DNA of 64,000 bases, taken from assembly GCA_930367215.1 (NCBI GenBank), contig OV884059.1, positions 24,638,945 through 24,702,944 on the forward strand. The letters run 5' to 3'. Below the pieces are notes generated by a model. That model had not been told where the DNA came from, did no database searches, and saw nothing but the letters and a program-made list of their open reading frames with translations. Below, one piece after another: positions 1 through 11,270 of the stretch. Every line of letters begins with the position of its first letter. The stretch's first letter is position 1. Both the position numbers and the translations under genes were made by a program. Origin of the DNA: Pollenia angustigena. Taxonomy: Eukaryota > Arthropoda > Insecta > Diptera > Polleniidae.

Positions 1-710
1 AAGTTTTTATATGCACCAAATTATTTAAAATAATGAAATGAAAAAGCCTAAAAACAATTATGTAATTAATTTTCCACATATAAATTATTGAGTGACACCG
101 ACGATGCTGGATGGAAAACAAAAAAAATTAAATATGACGGCGAATTTTACGTCAAGCACATGTACACAAGTGAATTCGCCGTGATGTCAAGGATTTTGCC
201 CTTGCACCTTTAGATTTAGTCGTTCATGACTATGGCAAACCAAAAAAATAACCAAATAAAGCTTTTTTACAAAACTCTGGTGAAACAAGCTCAAATTTTT
301 TTTTAACGAAATGCTTTAAAACTTGCCTGCGTATGACTAAAATTTTATTACTGGTATTATTTGTAGTTGGTTATTTTTTTTTTATTTTCTATAGTTTTTA
401 TAGTACATAGTTTGTTTATCTACCGCAGTAATAAATTTGGAACTTAATTATTTGGTATGCAAAACCTTAAACATACATACATATAATAAATAGGAAAACC
501 CCAAAAAATACAAGCTATTAATAAAATAAAATAAAACCCATAGAAATATACCTGCTATTAACTCGATTTAAATGCTTATTAAAAAATTTAAGTCATGCAT
601 TAGTTATGAAACAGGACAGAATTGAAAGAAAATAGCAGACTTTTCAGCAACATGTTAATGAAGGAAAGAAAACAAAATAATAATAATTGCAAGACTTGTA
701 TGTTTAGAAA
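1..710. other. AT-rich non-coding stretch
   Basis: No reading frame, RNA gene or element end is convincing here. A 50-base stretch near 572-625 (core GTCATGCATTAGTTATGAAA) recurs, diverged, near 943-996, so a small local duplication covers this area. Confidence 0.5.
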
Positions 711-806
711 CATGAGATAGATAATATTAATACATGTCAAAATTTTCGTCTGGAATAATCAAGGTTGCTTCACTTTTTTTCGCAAGTTCGAACAAACTGC
801 TAGGAT
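711..806. mobile_element. Right-end fragment of family A (PIF/Harbinger-like MITE)
   Basis: The stretch matches the right ends of the complete family A copies at 19099-19422 and 24415-25431: a block resembling GATAGATAATATCGATA, then TGTCAAAATTTTCGT, then CGCAAGTTCGAACAAA, ending in TAGGAT followed by TAA. The left half is missing. Orientation is that of the 24415 copy. Confidence 0.6.
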
Positions 807-1185
807 TAACATAAAAAATGCAAGCAGCAACATGTTGGCTGCAAAATGTTGCCATTGACATGTTGCCAGCACCATTTTAAACAATAAGTTTGCCTTAAAA
901 TGCCTTTTTAAATTAACTTAAATTTATATATTTTTTAATATAATAAGAAATTAAAGTCACGCATAAGTTAGAAACAGGACAACATTTGAATTAAGGAAAC
1001 AAATATAATCAGTATTGTGGTTATTCCGTTGAACCATTTATGGTTTCCAATCCAAATTTTTAATATTTCTATAATCGGGCCCAAGTTCATCAAGTTTCAT
1101 TTTCATTAAATTATTCTTATGAAGAAAGGAATTTTACAACATGAAAATCAATTAAAATTGTTATTGATAATCTTTCATTCTTGAC

Positions 1186-1262
1186 GTCGCTCGGGATCGA
1201 ACCCTGGCCGGCAGGTTACCATGACATGTTTCGATCGCAACCACTCGATCTCCTCAGATGGA
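1186..1262 (-). repeat. tRNA-like (SINE-type) sequence
   Basis: On the minus strand there is an A-box-like GATCGAGTGGTTGCGATC followed by a good B box, GGGTTCGATCCC, about 40 bases downstream, the spacing expected of an internal pol III promoter. The T-arm pairs poorly and no clean seven-pair acceptor stem forms, so this looks like a tRNA-derived SINE or a tRNA relic rather than a working tRNA. Confidence 0.4.
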
Positions 1263-1369
1263 TTTGCCGTCTCACACTCGCAGCCATCGACGACTGCTGA
1301 CGTCAATAGTCCAACATCAATCCTTAAACCAAATGGTACTTTAACCAAATATTAAAATAATTTCAAGTC

Positions 1370-1860
1370 TTGTATGTTTAGTAACATGTTGCAAAAATAA
1401 AACAATGCATTAAAATAATAAGAAAAAATTTAAAAAAAATTTTAATTCACAATTAAACTTAAAGAAGATTTTAATTGCAACATTAGCAAAATATTGCAGA
1501 TAACTTTCTAGGAAAAAGATTTATAAGAAAATTTTTTTTGGATCACTGAACATTTCTCATGTCAGAATTTTTTGTTATTAAAATGTTGCAGAACAAATTT
1601 TATCACATTTTTTAATTGCGTCTTGTATGCTTAGCAACATGTTGCTAACATTAAATAATGCTTAAGAACAATAAGAAAAATATGTTTTTAAAATCAAAAT
1701 TGAACTTAAAGGAGATTATAGTTGCAACATTAGCAAAATATTGCAGATAATTTTCTAGAAAAAAGAGATATTCGATTTTTTTTGATCGCTCAAAATTTCT
1801 CATGCCAAAATTTTTTGTTATTAAAATGTTGCAGAGCAAATTCTTTAATTTTTTTTATTT
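1370..1860. repeat. 247-bp tandem duplication, two diverged copies
   Basis: GCAACATTAGCAAAATATTG occurs at 1477 and 1724, and the surrounding text (AGATAACTTTCTAG / AGATAATTTTCTAG, then TTTTTTGTTATTAAAATG in both) runs in parallel. This gives a direct repeat of about 247 bases. The copies are joined by the palindrome GCAACATGTTGC at 1634-1645. Confidence 0.75.
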
Positions 1861-1892
1861 TAACGGAAGATTATACAAAATTTCTGGTAAGC

Positions 1893-2035
1893 AACATGCT
1901 GCTAATATTATATTTTTTGCTATACAAATATTTTAGAATAAACTTTTTCGTTAATAAAAGAAATAAAAATATTCCAAAAATTGATTAGCAACATGTTGCT
2001 GATACTAAATTTTTTTTGCTATAAAAATATTGTTT
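1893..2035. repeat. 95-bp tandem duplication, one full and one partial copy
   Basis: A block beginning GCAACATGCTGCTAATATTA at 1893 recurs at 1988 as GCAACATGTTGCTGATACTA. Both are followed by ...TTTTTTGCTATA(C/A)AAATATT. The second copy stops where the piggyBac-like element begins. Confidence 0.6.
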
Positions 2036-2043
2036 TTTTTTAA

Positions 2044-2697
2044 CCCTTAACTACCCACAAGTGTCTCGCGGACACATTTTTGAATTCAATTGCTCATAAA
2101 AGCTAAAGTATTTATTTTTGAGAAACCCTGTTTTACCTATTCTACCCCGATGGTCTTGAGAATAGAAATGCGCAATAAAAATATTTGTAGCATAAATAGT
2201 TTATTATTTATGATCAATAAACTAAAATAGTAGCGCCTCAACCCACAAGTGTCCAATACAATACAATATATTGTTTATTATTATATAAGGAGCTGGTCAA
2301 CCATCAGAACCTGATTCAAAACGAAAGAAACGTTGTCCCATTTGCCACTCAAAAATATCTAGAACTTCCAAACAGTGCTGCAGGAAATGCAAACGGTATG
2401 TCTGATCTGAACACTCTGTAAAAAACAAATATTGCAATCAAAAATTGATTTTTATTTACATTGAAGAAACTTAGGCAATATTATCTTGACAAAAATAACA
2501 CTCATTATTTGTAATGTTTGTTTAAAAAATAACTAATTAAAGTTAAATATACAAAATACCTAAGTATATAATATAAATAAAACTTTTTTCTAACGTATAC
2601 TGTCTTTGTTTTTCTTTAAGTATCATTAATTGCTTTAATGAGTCCGATGGACACAACTGGTCAGTTACGTTACAAAAGCATACTGGGTAGTTAAGGG
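2044..2697 (+). mobile_element. piggyBac-like non-autonomous element with TTAA ends
   Basis: The 654-bp unit begins CCCTTAACTACCCA and ends in the exact reverse complement, a 14-bp terminal inverted repeat. It is bounded on both sides by TTAA (2040-2043 and 2698-2701), the target duplication of piggyBac-type transposons, whose ends typically start CCC. A short direct motif, ACCCACAAGTGTC, occurs just inside the left end and again near 2240. The only coding remnant is a C-terminal cysteine-rich tail (separate entry). The catalytic DDD domain is absent, so movement would need a transposase from elsewhere. Confidence 0.85.
2289..2423 (+). pseudogene. piggyBac transposase C-terminal cysteine-rich remnant
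   Basis: In one frame the stretch reads a short acidic/lysine linker, then KRCPICHSKISRTSKQCC, then RKCKRYV, followed by TGA and SEHSV. PiggyBac transposases end in a zinc-binding cysteine-rich domain of this pattern (CxxC...CCxxCxxxVC), which in the family contacts the terminal repeat. Here the codon after RYV is TGA where the pattern expects a cysteine codon (TGC/TGT), so the domain is cut by a one-base change. Nothing upstream shows the catalytic core; this is all that survives inside the 654-bp element. Family assignment is strong because the TTAA ends agree with it. Confidence 0.75.
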
Positions 2698-2829
2698 TTA
2701 ATAATAATTTTTTATTTTAAAAATAGTATTTATACATATTAAGTAAGCACCTCAGCACCAAAATTGGCATTAAAGAGGCATTTTAAGACAACTAGTTATA
2801 ATTACATTGATTTTATATTACATATTTAC

Positions 2830-3412
2830 TAGAGGTCTGCAAAAATAAATAAAAACCAATTTCAACACACTCATTTGTTTTTTAACTACAATGTGTCGAG
2901 CACCCAATAATTAAGAAGCAAATGAAAGAATAACCAAATACAAAACGAATAAAAACTCATTCAATTCAGTCAACTCAAGTCAAATGAATGAAATATTCAA
3001 ATATAATTTGAATGTAAAATTTCTGTACCTACACATTACGTATGTATGTGTAAGCTTAACTCTTACAAATAAAAGAAGCCACAAGCTTACACACATATAT
3101 ATTATATATTGTCTATTATATATCGTATATAATGTCAATGTATTCAAATAAATGTATGGACATTCAATAATTCAAAAATTATTCGAATATTTTTTGTAAA
3201 CTTGCTCTCTCTAACGGGTTATTCCACTGTTTTGTTATTTATGAATGACTCTCAAATTCATTTACAGTAAACAAGTATTTTATTCAATTCATTCTCTCTT
3301 ATTTTTGTATATGGTTTACTCTTTTCTTATATTTTTGAATGTTAAATATTTGAGTAAATGTTGTGCACTTTGAATAAAGGCAAACAAGTAAATTATTCAA
3401 AGCAGACCTCTA
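2830..3412. mobile_element. hAT-type non-autonomous element, 583 bp
   Basis: The unit starts TAGAGGTCTGC and ends GCAGACCTCTA, an 11-bp perfect inverted repeat. It is flanked by the 8-bp direct duplication ATATTTAC (2822-2829 and 3413-3420). Eight-base duplications with TAGAG-type ends are characteristic of the hAT superfamily. The interior is AT-rich with many short TTGAAT/ATTCAA motifs and has no transposase frame, so this is a MITE-like derivative. Confidence 0.85.
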
Positions 3413-3668
3413 ATATTTACACATTGAAAATTATTTGCAAATGCAAAAGAAAGAAAAAAAAGAAGAGAATTTGACTTTTAATTTTACGTAAGAAGTGTTT
3501 CTAGATTGTTTAATAAATATAACTTAAGTTCTTTCTTAAGCCTAGTACTCTGTTCGAACCTGCGAAAAATGTTGAGCAACATTGATTATTTCACACGAAA
3601 ATTTTGTCATGTATCAATATTATCTATCCTGCAAGTATGCAACATTATTTTTGAATGTAAGCAAAAAC

Positions 3669-5491
3669 CATAGATGGGGGTAGTACAATAAATGTTGACT
3701 TAAATCAACATTGCACTCTCACTAAATAAAACTGCAATAAATTATTTTTTACAAATTTGTAGCAGCTTTAGTGATGATTGTTTTTTTTTTTTTACTAGCA
3801 CTAAAAAAATTAATTGGTATTGTAAATTTTTTCACTATCGCTAACTGTGATTGTCTGCATAAAATCTGCACTCAATCCCAATTTGTAGTTCAAAATTTGA
3901 ACTTGCAATGAAAAAGCTGTACGAAAACATAATTTTATTTATTTCTTTCATTGATTTTCTAATACAACAAGACAAACATATCTTATAATTTACAGTATTA
4001 GAATTAGACAAGTTACATATACAAAAGACAACATGTGACAAATTCTTTAAAGGGATATAAAAAATAAGAAAAAAATAAAAAGAAAATACTAATATTTTAA
4101 ATACTTGTAAAGAGAAAAAAAATAATATATATATTAAATAATTAAAAATAAAACATATGTGTACATTATGTTAAAGCTTTTATTTAAGGTACTCAATAAG
4201 TAATCTCCTAAATTTTATTGCGTTGTCGGTGCACTGTAAATAACTAGGGAGTTGATTCCAGAGACGTATGCTCGAAATAAAGAATTGACATTCTGAAAAA
4301 TGGGTGCGGTATCGCAATTGTATTAGATATCTCCCCCTTCTCGATCTTGCAAATCTTAAACGCTCATATAGATACACTGGTTCTTTTGTTACAATTATTT
4401 TGTGAAGAAAAATTAAACTTCTAAACTTTAAAATGTTTATAAAAGAAATGCCAGTAAGCCGGTGAGAATATGATGATATTCTATCAAACCTCCTTAGGCT
4501 ATAAGTATATCGGACAATGTTATTGTAAGTTGTGTTGAGTTTCCTTACATCGAGGAAGTTACTGGCACCAAAAACTTCCGCTGCATATAATAGTGTTGGT
4601 AGAAGATATGCCTTAGCCAGACGAACTCTTATATTTAGTGGTGTTAAGTGCTGTGTTGGCCATAAAGCGCGCAGCATACCATATATTCTACCACAAGCCT
4701 GATTTATATGATCGGTCCAAGTTAAGGTGCTATTAAACGTCACTCCGAGATTTCTAGCTGTATTCACAATCTCAATTATTGAGCCACCAATAACAACATT
4801 CACATCTGTCTCAACTCTTACACTTTTCTTGGATATAATTAAACATTTCGATTTACTCGGGTTGATTCTCAAACCGTTAGCTGATGCCCAGGAAAATATT
4901 TGATTCAAGTCAAAATTTATGTGATCTAACCCTGTTAGTAATACGTCCCTTGTACAACTATGGTATAACTGAACATCATCAGCATACATTTGAACACAAG
5001 AGTATCGCAATTGCTGCGGAAGATCATTAGCATACATTGAGTATAACAAGGGTCCAAGAATTGATTCCTGTGGAACACCTCTATTTACTGTTAACGGACG
5101 AGAAGTTAATTCAATATAATAATATCACTAAAATTTAAAAAAATTTCATTTTGTCTTGCATGGTTTTCGATTTTTCCGATGATATGCATAATCATAGAAA
5201 ATTAAACTAAATGAAATTCTGTCAATAACGGAATAATTCTTGGATTGAATCATGCAAACACAAGTTTTGTATTTTAAATTGTGTGCAAAATTTTTAGTCA
5301 AATAAGTGAAGAAAATTAAATTGCAATAAACTGATGATTGCTTGATTTTAAATCAAACTATTTTTTTTAGCACAAAATGTTTTAACATTATATTCACTTA
5401 TGTGTAGTGAGATTGAAAATTTTCAGATCATCACTTAACATTAACAAAATTATTACAATAATTTTAAACAAGTGCACTACCCCCATCTATG
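3669..5491. mobile_element. Unit bounded by 16-bp inverted repeats
   Basis: CATAGATGGGGGTAGT at 3669-3684 is mirrored exactly by its reverse complement at 5476-5491. The interior shows loose further inverted similarity and contains a 5'-truncated RT pseudogene. No target-site duplication is visible (GCAAAAAC on the left, ACAATTCC on the right). I cannot assign a superfamily. A DNA element that captured a later retroelement insertion fits best. Confidence 0.6.
4180..5115 (-). pseudogene. Non-LTR retrotransposon reverse transcriptase, 5'-truncated
   Basis: The minus-strand frame encodes the second half of a retrotransposon RT. It starts in GVPQESILGPLL (canonical GVPQGS, here G to E), then the catalytic box YADD within the first 25 residues of the longest ATG frame, then LRINPSKSKCLI, LGVTFNSTLTWTDHI, and a thumb/C-terminal region ending FFISSIRLWNQLPSYLQ before a natural stop. 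The WNxLP signature near the end is common in CR1/I-like lineages, but I cannot fix the clade. Palm motifs upstream of GVPQ are missing because the copy begins around 5115, typical of incomplete reverse transcription. About 290 codons are open, so the insertion is not very old. Minus-strand 3' flank (4040-4180) is AT-rich with no clear poly(A) end. Confidence 0.85.
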
Positions 5492-5898
5492 ACAATTCCA
5501 TGTGTTTTGATGAATGTCATTAAAAAAAGTAAAACAATTTTATTTTAATTATTTTCTATAGTAAAAAACAAAAAAATTTCATTTGATTATTAATTTTTGC
5601 ACTTTTCTACATTTTTATTTTTGAAACTCCACTTCACAAAAACAAAATTACAAAAAATGATTAGTTGTTGCTTAAAATTCCGTGCGAAATAATAGGAGCT
5701 GCACTTGTTTCGCACGGAAAATAAAAATGTTGCTAGAAACATTTCGCATGTTTTTCGTATATAAACAGAGTACAACTCTATCAACATTTTTTCGTTTGTA
5801 TTTCACAGAAATTTTTTTTATATTGAGTTTGAAAACATTTCGCACGAAATACTGAACAGAGTACCAGGCTTTAAACGTTGAAAAAAGTAAAATATTTT

Positions 5899-7430
5899 TT
5901 AAAGAAACAGGCAAATTATTAAATTCATTGGAACCAGCAAAGCGTATCGTTGTTTCGTCAGTTCAAGACGACACCTTGTTACAGAGAGGTTTTGACCTTG
6001 TCTTGTGTCTCTATTTGTGATAAGGGCATTTTGTAAAAACCGAATTGAATAATTTCCAAGACCTTTTATAGATTTAAATACGAATTTTAATAACTGCATT
6101 TTGTACAAGCCATTTATGGGTAGAATATGGTTTGCATAACATCTAAACAGGTCCAGTGTGTGAAATCTTATGGTTAGGTTAAAAACAAGTTTTAAAGCTT
6201 TGTTTTGTGTAGATTGAATACCTCTTATAGAAGCACTTTTCCTACTTCCATATATTATTGGAAGGTAAGACAAATGACTATGAATCAAACTTTCATAAAT
6301 GAGCATTTTTGTTTTAGTATTAAATTTTCTCTTGAATTTGTATAGGATGCCAACAGCAGAAGCTATTTTACTTTTAACTGCTTCGATGTGATTATCCCAA
6401 TGTAAGTTTCTGCAAAAATGCATTCCTAGATAGGTTACCGACTCCGATTCTTCTATTGGAACACCATCAATATGTACCGTCATAGATTGATCTCTTTCTA
6501 AATTATACGGTCTAAATCTGATGAATTTAGTTTTATCAGTATTCAAAATAAGCTTATTTAATCTTAAATAATCAGCTAATATTGATGAATCGTACTCCAC
6601 TTGAGTTTATAACACACGCTGATGTTTATAACGGTAAAGTAGGCAAATATCATCAGCAAACATGAAAAGTTTAACATTAAATGTTATGTTCATCAAATCG
6701 TTTGTAAAAATCTTGAATAAAAGGGGCCCGAGTACACTACCCTGTGGAACACCGCATGTTACAGGTAAAATGGTGCTCTTAGCGTCACCAATCTGCACAA
6801 ATTTTGAACGACCAGACAAGAAATCCTTAAATAAGGCATTAGAACTGTTTGATACTCCAACTATTTCCAATTTGTTAATAAAAATGGCATGGTCCACTAA
6901 ATCAAACGCTTTAGATAGATCAAAAAATACCGCAGCTACACCATTAAAACCGACATCAAGACCGTCACAAATATACTCAACAACATTAACAATTGCCTCC
7001 TCCGTTCCAGAGCCTTTACAAAAACCAAACTGTCTTTCAAATAATATTTTGTTTCTGACTAAATAGTCAGATAATTGATCAAACACAATTTTTTCAATTA
7101 CTTTATCAATTACTGATAAAACCGATACTGGACGATACAACTCAACCTTGTTAGAATCCTTACATTTAGGAATGGGGACAATCTTGTGAGTTTTTAGTTC
7201 TTTGGGGTATTCTTCGTGATCTATCATACTGCCAAAAATTTTAAATATAATTTCTGAAATTTCTGTTTTTCTACATAAAATCATTTTAAGTGATATTTTA
7301 TCATAACCGGCACTTTTATTTTTTGGTAACCTATCCAAAATATCTTCAACGCATTTCTTATCAACTTTTTCTAAATTAAAGATTGTCGTTAACGGTCTCA
7401 ATGATCTTAAATTGTTTATATCATCATTTT
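5899..7430 (-). pseudogene. Non-LTR retrotransposon RT with one in-frame stop
   Basis: A nearly continuous minus-strand frame of about 500 codons is broken by a single in-frame TAA (6607-6609) shortly after the catalytic box. Motifs in order are KNKSAGYDKISLKMI, LYRPVSVLSVIDKVIEK, QFGFCKGSGTEEAI, FFDLSKAFDLVDH, GVPQGSVLGPLLF, MFADDICLL, and after the stop LNKLILNTDKTKFIRF and ESVTYLGMHFCRNLHW. These are RT blocks 0-7 and the catalytic aspartates are intact. The copy lacks the endonuclease, starting near 7430, and its coding end abuts the family A copy at 5870. The clade is uncertain; it is clearly distinct from the Jockey copies in this window. Confidence 0.88.
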
Positions 7431-9361
7431 AATAGCACGAAATATTCCTTCTTTATTTAACCTCAAACCATTTTTCATAAACTTCTTAACTTGTTATTAA
7501 TGCCATATATATTTAAAATTCATTTTGCTGTCTCTTGCAACATGTTGCTAAAGAATTGAAATTTTGCTGTAGAAAAACTTAAAGTAGAAATTCAAACATG
7601 TTTAAATTTTCATACAAAAAAAAGGCCAAAGATTTTATCACTTTAAACAAAAATTGTTACCAGCAACATGTTGCATTCATTATTTATACCCAAATATAAA
7701 ATGGTTAAATAACTAGCAATATGTTAAAGTAGAACCTGAAAGTTCTTAAAGAAGCGTAACGTTAAAAATAAAAAAGATCCATTGCTTTAAGCAAATACTG
7801 TTGCCTACAACATGTTGTTTAAATTTTTTTTGTTATATTATCGACTGCAACACGTTTAACCCGCCAATGGTGAGGCAAAATTTGACTTTGATCAGTGTTG
7901 ACGTCGGGCTCGCACACCAAGGCTTTCAACTGGTTTTCGCTAATCAATGTTCCTCAACATTTTCGCAAGTTCGAACAAAGTACAAGGCTTAACCCGCAAA
8001 ATACAACCAGCAACATGTTGATAGCTAAATGTAGCCAGTAGCATGCTGCCAGCAACATTATAAACAAAGTTTGCCTTTAAGTGGAATTTAAGTATATTTT
8101 ACTTTAATTTATATCTTTTTTTTTCATTTAATATCCTCGGTTCAAATAAATTGCCAATTATCAAAATTATTTTTGTAGTCATCAATGATTTTCGTAGGTA
8201 ACAGATATAATGTATCTCCAAACAAATCCCTTAGCATATATAACATAAAATTAAAAAAAAAAAAATAACCTAAGAGTTCAGAGCAGCGAAATTTTAGCTT
8301 CAGATGATCCTTATGCTCTGGCTTTTTCATTATCCTTAAAACATAAATAAATGTCAAAAAATGCAGATTACTTATTAACCCCTATGGCGCAGCTATTATT
8401 CATTAATATGCTTTTGTTGTACTTTGTAGATGTATTTGTTGACGATGATTTTGTTGTTGTTGTTATTATCCTTGTTAAAATAAAAATTTTAAGGCAGTAG
8501 TAGTATGAGTGTAACTATATAAAGTATCATTCAAGGATATTTTTCTCATCAGCTTTGTATACAGGCAAATGCTTTCTAATAATTTCAAACAAACCCACCT
8601 TTAGCTAAGAGATATTTTAATTTTTCGTTTACCAAGAGTTTTGTCTCATATTTTTTTTTTTTTTTTTTCGTGATAATAATAAAAAATATAATATGGAACA
8701 AAAAAAAATTTTACTAAATTTATTAGCGCTTTGGCAATATTGTCTCGTAGCTGTATTTTGGTTTTTTTTTCTCCTTTGTAATCTTCAATATTATAATTTT
8801 TATACGTTTGTCTACCAATTTACCTTAAGCTGTAAAAAATATTTACATTCATTCCTCCTTTTTTTATTTTCAATTTAACCCCCATTGTTGCCGCAGTGGA
8901 TACACCAAGGAGCCACAAAACCAGGGAGCTGCGCTGTTTTGGTTGTATGAAGCAAATAAAAATTGAATACTAATCCATGAATATAGATGATTATTATGTT
9001 TGTATCTTAAAATATGAAACTGTGTTCTTTCCTTCTTTTATTCCCAGAATATAATGAATGTATATGTCTTATTATAAAAAATATTAAAAAAAGAACATCT
9101 ACATAAATGAGTAATAACAGGGAAGAAGGCTCTTTAATAGCAGCAGGATATTTCAATACATATTTTTTATTATTGGATGGTTACAAAGAAACAACATTCA
9201 ATTTCCAATATTGAAAATAGCAGGCAGAGTTCTTTAAGGAATACTTTTGAAATTTATTGCTTTTATTAATAAGTAAAAAGGACCAAATGGATTAAAAAAA
9301 AAACAATTAAAAATTAAATTTTTTGGAAATTAAAGTCATAAAAATATTTATTTTGCTGTAT
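7431..9361. other. AT-rich non-coding stretch with palindrome motifs
   Basis: No gene is supported. GCAACATGTTGC lies at 7537-7548 and 7663-7674, with near-copies at 7803 and 8010. A TTGTTG run sits at 8425-8470 and a poly(T) tract at 8649-8668. The only element-derived piece I recognise is the family A end at 7945-7989. Confidence 0.5.
7945..7989. mobile_element. Right-end fragment of family A MITE
   Basis: TCAATGTTCCTCAACATTTT followed by CGCAAGTTCGAACAAAGTAC and AAGGCT, then TAA, matches the right terminus of the complete family A copies. The remainder of the element is not recognisable to the left. Confidence 0.6.
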
Positions 9362-11000
9362 TTATTTTGCTGTATTCAATGGGCACGTTTGTCTTCTGAG
9401 CGTGAAAGTTAAGTGAGCACATTTAGCCGGGTTAGCCTTTATTCTCCATTTTTCTAGCCAGGCCTCTAGTTCATTGATGTGGGACTGCAGATTTTGCGAT
9501 GCGACTTTTGGGTCATGGTTAACGCTAATAAATGCTGCGTCGTCTGCAAATGTAGAGGTATGCGTGGTCAGGTTTGTTGGCATATCCGCTGTGTATATTA
9601 TATATAGAAGCCGTCCTAATATGCTGCCTTGGGGGACACCAGCAGTAATTTTCTTGAGGGGGGAGTATTTATCTTGCGACCTTACTATGAATGTTCTGCC
9701 TGTTAGATAGCTCTCCAGAAGCTTGTGAGTGTTTTGAGGAAGCATTCGTGTTATTTTGATGAGTAGCCCATCATTTATTTATTTATTTTTTTTATTTGTC
9801 AAATGCTTGGGAAATGTCTATAAACAGGGCTAAGCAGTATTGCTTTTTCTCAAACGCCAATCTAATTAGGGTGACAATTCTATGCACTTGTTCTATTTTA
9901 CCATGTTTCGCTCTGAATCCGAACTGGTGATCCGGGTTGATATCGTGTTCATTTAGATGAGGAGTTTTACTTAAAACGAATATTTTTTCGAAAAGCTTCG
10001 ATAGGATTGATAATAAGCTTATCGGTATGTACGACACAACCTGGCTAGCATCGTTTCCTGGCTTGAGAATCATAACAATTATAGACCTCTTCCATGAGGC
10101 TGGGAAGTATCCGACTCTTAATATCGCGTTAAAAATGAGCAGCAAGATTCTAGAAGCAGACGATGGTAAGTTTCTTATCATTGACCCTGTGATGCGGTCA
10201 GGTCCGGGAGATTTTCTAATATTCACTTTTTCTATTGCAGATTTTACTTGAGTTATGTTAAATTTTATTGGATGGTTTACCTTATCAGGAATGATTGGAC
10301 GACAGGAACAAGTATGTGCATCATGTGGCGTGATAACTTTCTCAAGGTGGCCCGCGAAAGCGTTTAATTTTTCATTTGTGTTTTTGGCCCAAGTTCGGTT
10401 TTCCAGTCTTAATGGAGATTCTTGGTTTATAGGGCATTTCATATGCCGTACAGCCTTCCATAAGCTGTAATTGGAGTTTTTTGTGGCATCTAGGCTGTTT
10501 AGATAGCCTTATATTGCAGACTCGTGGTTCTGTCTCAATTTGTTGCGAAGAGTTGTCAGGCATAATTGTAGTTGGGCCTTAGTGGTTGGGGAACGACTGT
10601 TTTGCCATTGTCTTCTTAACTACCTTTTTTCTCTGATAAGGGTCTCTATATCCGTCGATGTATTGTAAGGAGCACGTTTAATTGTCCGCTTGATTGGGGG
10701 TGCATTTCTTGCTGCAGAATCCAAGACTTCTGTAAATCGGTCGACAGCTATTTGGATGTCAGATGAATTTTTAAGGGGAATGCACTGAGATAGGTGAGAG
10801 CTCACATACAATTTATACTTTAACCAATTTGTGATTCGGTTTGGATAGGAAATAAAGTTTGCAGCTGCGGCGTCAGAGTTGCCTTTTAAAATCAGACGAT
10901 AGATCATAGGAGGAACTAACTAGTACCTGATCGCGTTTGATGTTTTTAAGTACAGCAAAGTCAATAAGGTCTGGTAGCTTGTTGAAGTCGGTTGGTTGGT
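9362..11000 (-). pseudogene. Jockey-clade retrotransposon copy, decayed, minus strand
   Basis: Three minus-strand segments are collinear with the intact Jockey frame at 16326-18134. First, a segment near 10620-10990 covers the end of the endonuclease (PTDFNKLPDLIDFAVLKNI) and the linker. Second, 9792-10507 covers the RT fingers and palm (KSPGPDRITGSMIRNLP, QFGFRAKHGK, LFIDISQAFDK). Third, 9362-9745 covers GVPQGSILG and TFADDAAF. Lesions are visible: a small deletion near 10890, an AT-only ATAAATAAATAAA insertion near 9780 that splits AFDK from the next block, a TAA replacing a sense codon near 10510, and loss of everything after the LRRQTCP region. It reaches further 5' than the copy at 16360, so the two are independent insertions of one family. 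Confidence 0.9.
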
Positions 11001-11270
11001 TGGCCAATATTGACATCAATTTGATGCAACATTTTGTGTATTGTTAATATTATTTTCATGCTTAAAAAGTAAAAAACGAAGCAAAAATTCCCATATTCTA
11101 TTTGTTTAAATTGTTTAGTTAAATAGATAAAATTTTCAAGGTTAAATGATTACGGAAACCATGGAAAATGGTGAATGGAATGGCACCATTTTTCCGAAAA
11201 CAGGACCAGTAAGTCTTCAGTAGAGCGAAAACCATACTGGCGTAATTTTTAATTTCAAACTAAAACAAGT

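Larger units (their letters stand above)
3539..5870 (-). mobile_element. Family A MITE (PIF/Harbinger-like), interrupted
   Basis: The left end reads AGCCTAGTACTCTGTTCGAA and the right end ...CTGAACAGAGTACCAGGCT. Both are flanked by TTA (3536-3538 and 5871-5873). The 3-bp TTA/TAA duplication recurs at two other complete copies and fits the PIF/Harbinger TWA target. The unit is in reverse orientation relative to the 24415 copy. A 1.8-kb inverted-repeat unit (3669-5491) interrupts it, so family A was here first. No transposase frame is present. Confidence 0.75.

Noticed and set aside
1186..1262. Functional tRNA gene on the minus strand
   Set aside because: The B box is good but the T-arm and acceptor stem do not pair; kept only as a SINE-like sequence.
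6662..7066. 134-codon plus-strand open frame
   Set aside because: It is the antisense shadow of the RT pseudogene on the minus strand; the minus frame carries all RT motifs.
9474..10470. Plus-strand frames of 71-78 codons
   Set aside because: They are antisense to the Jockey copy; identical shadows appear opposite the second copy at 16541-17524.
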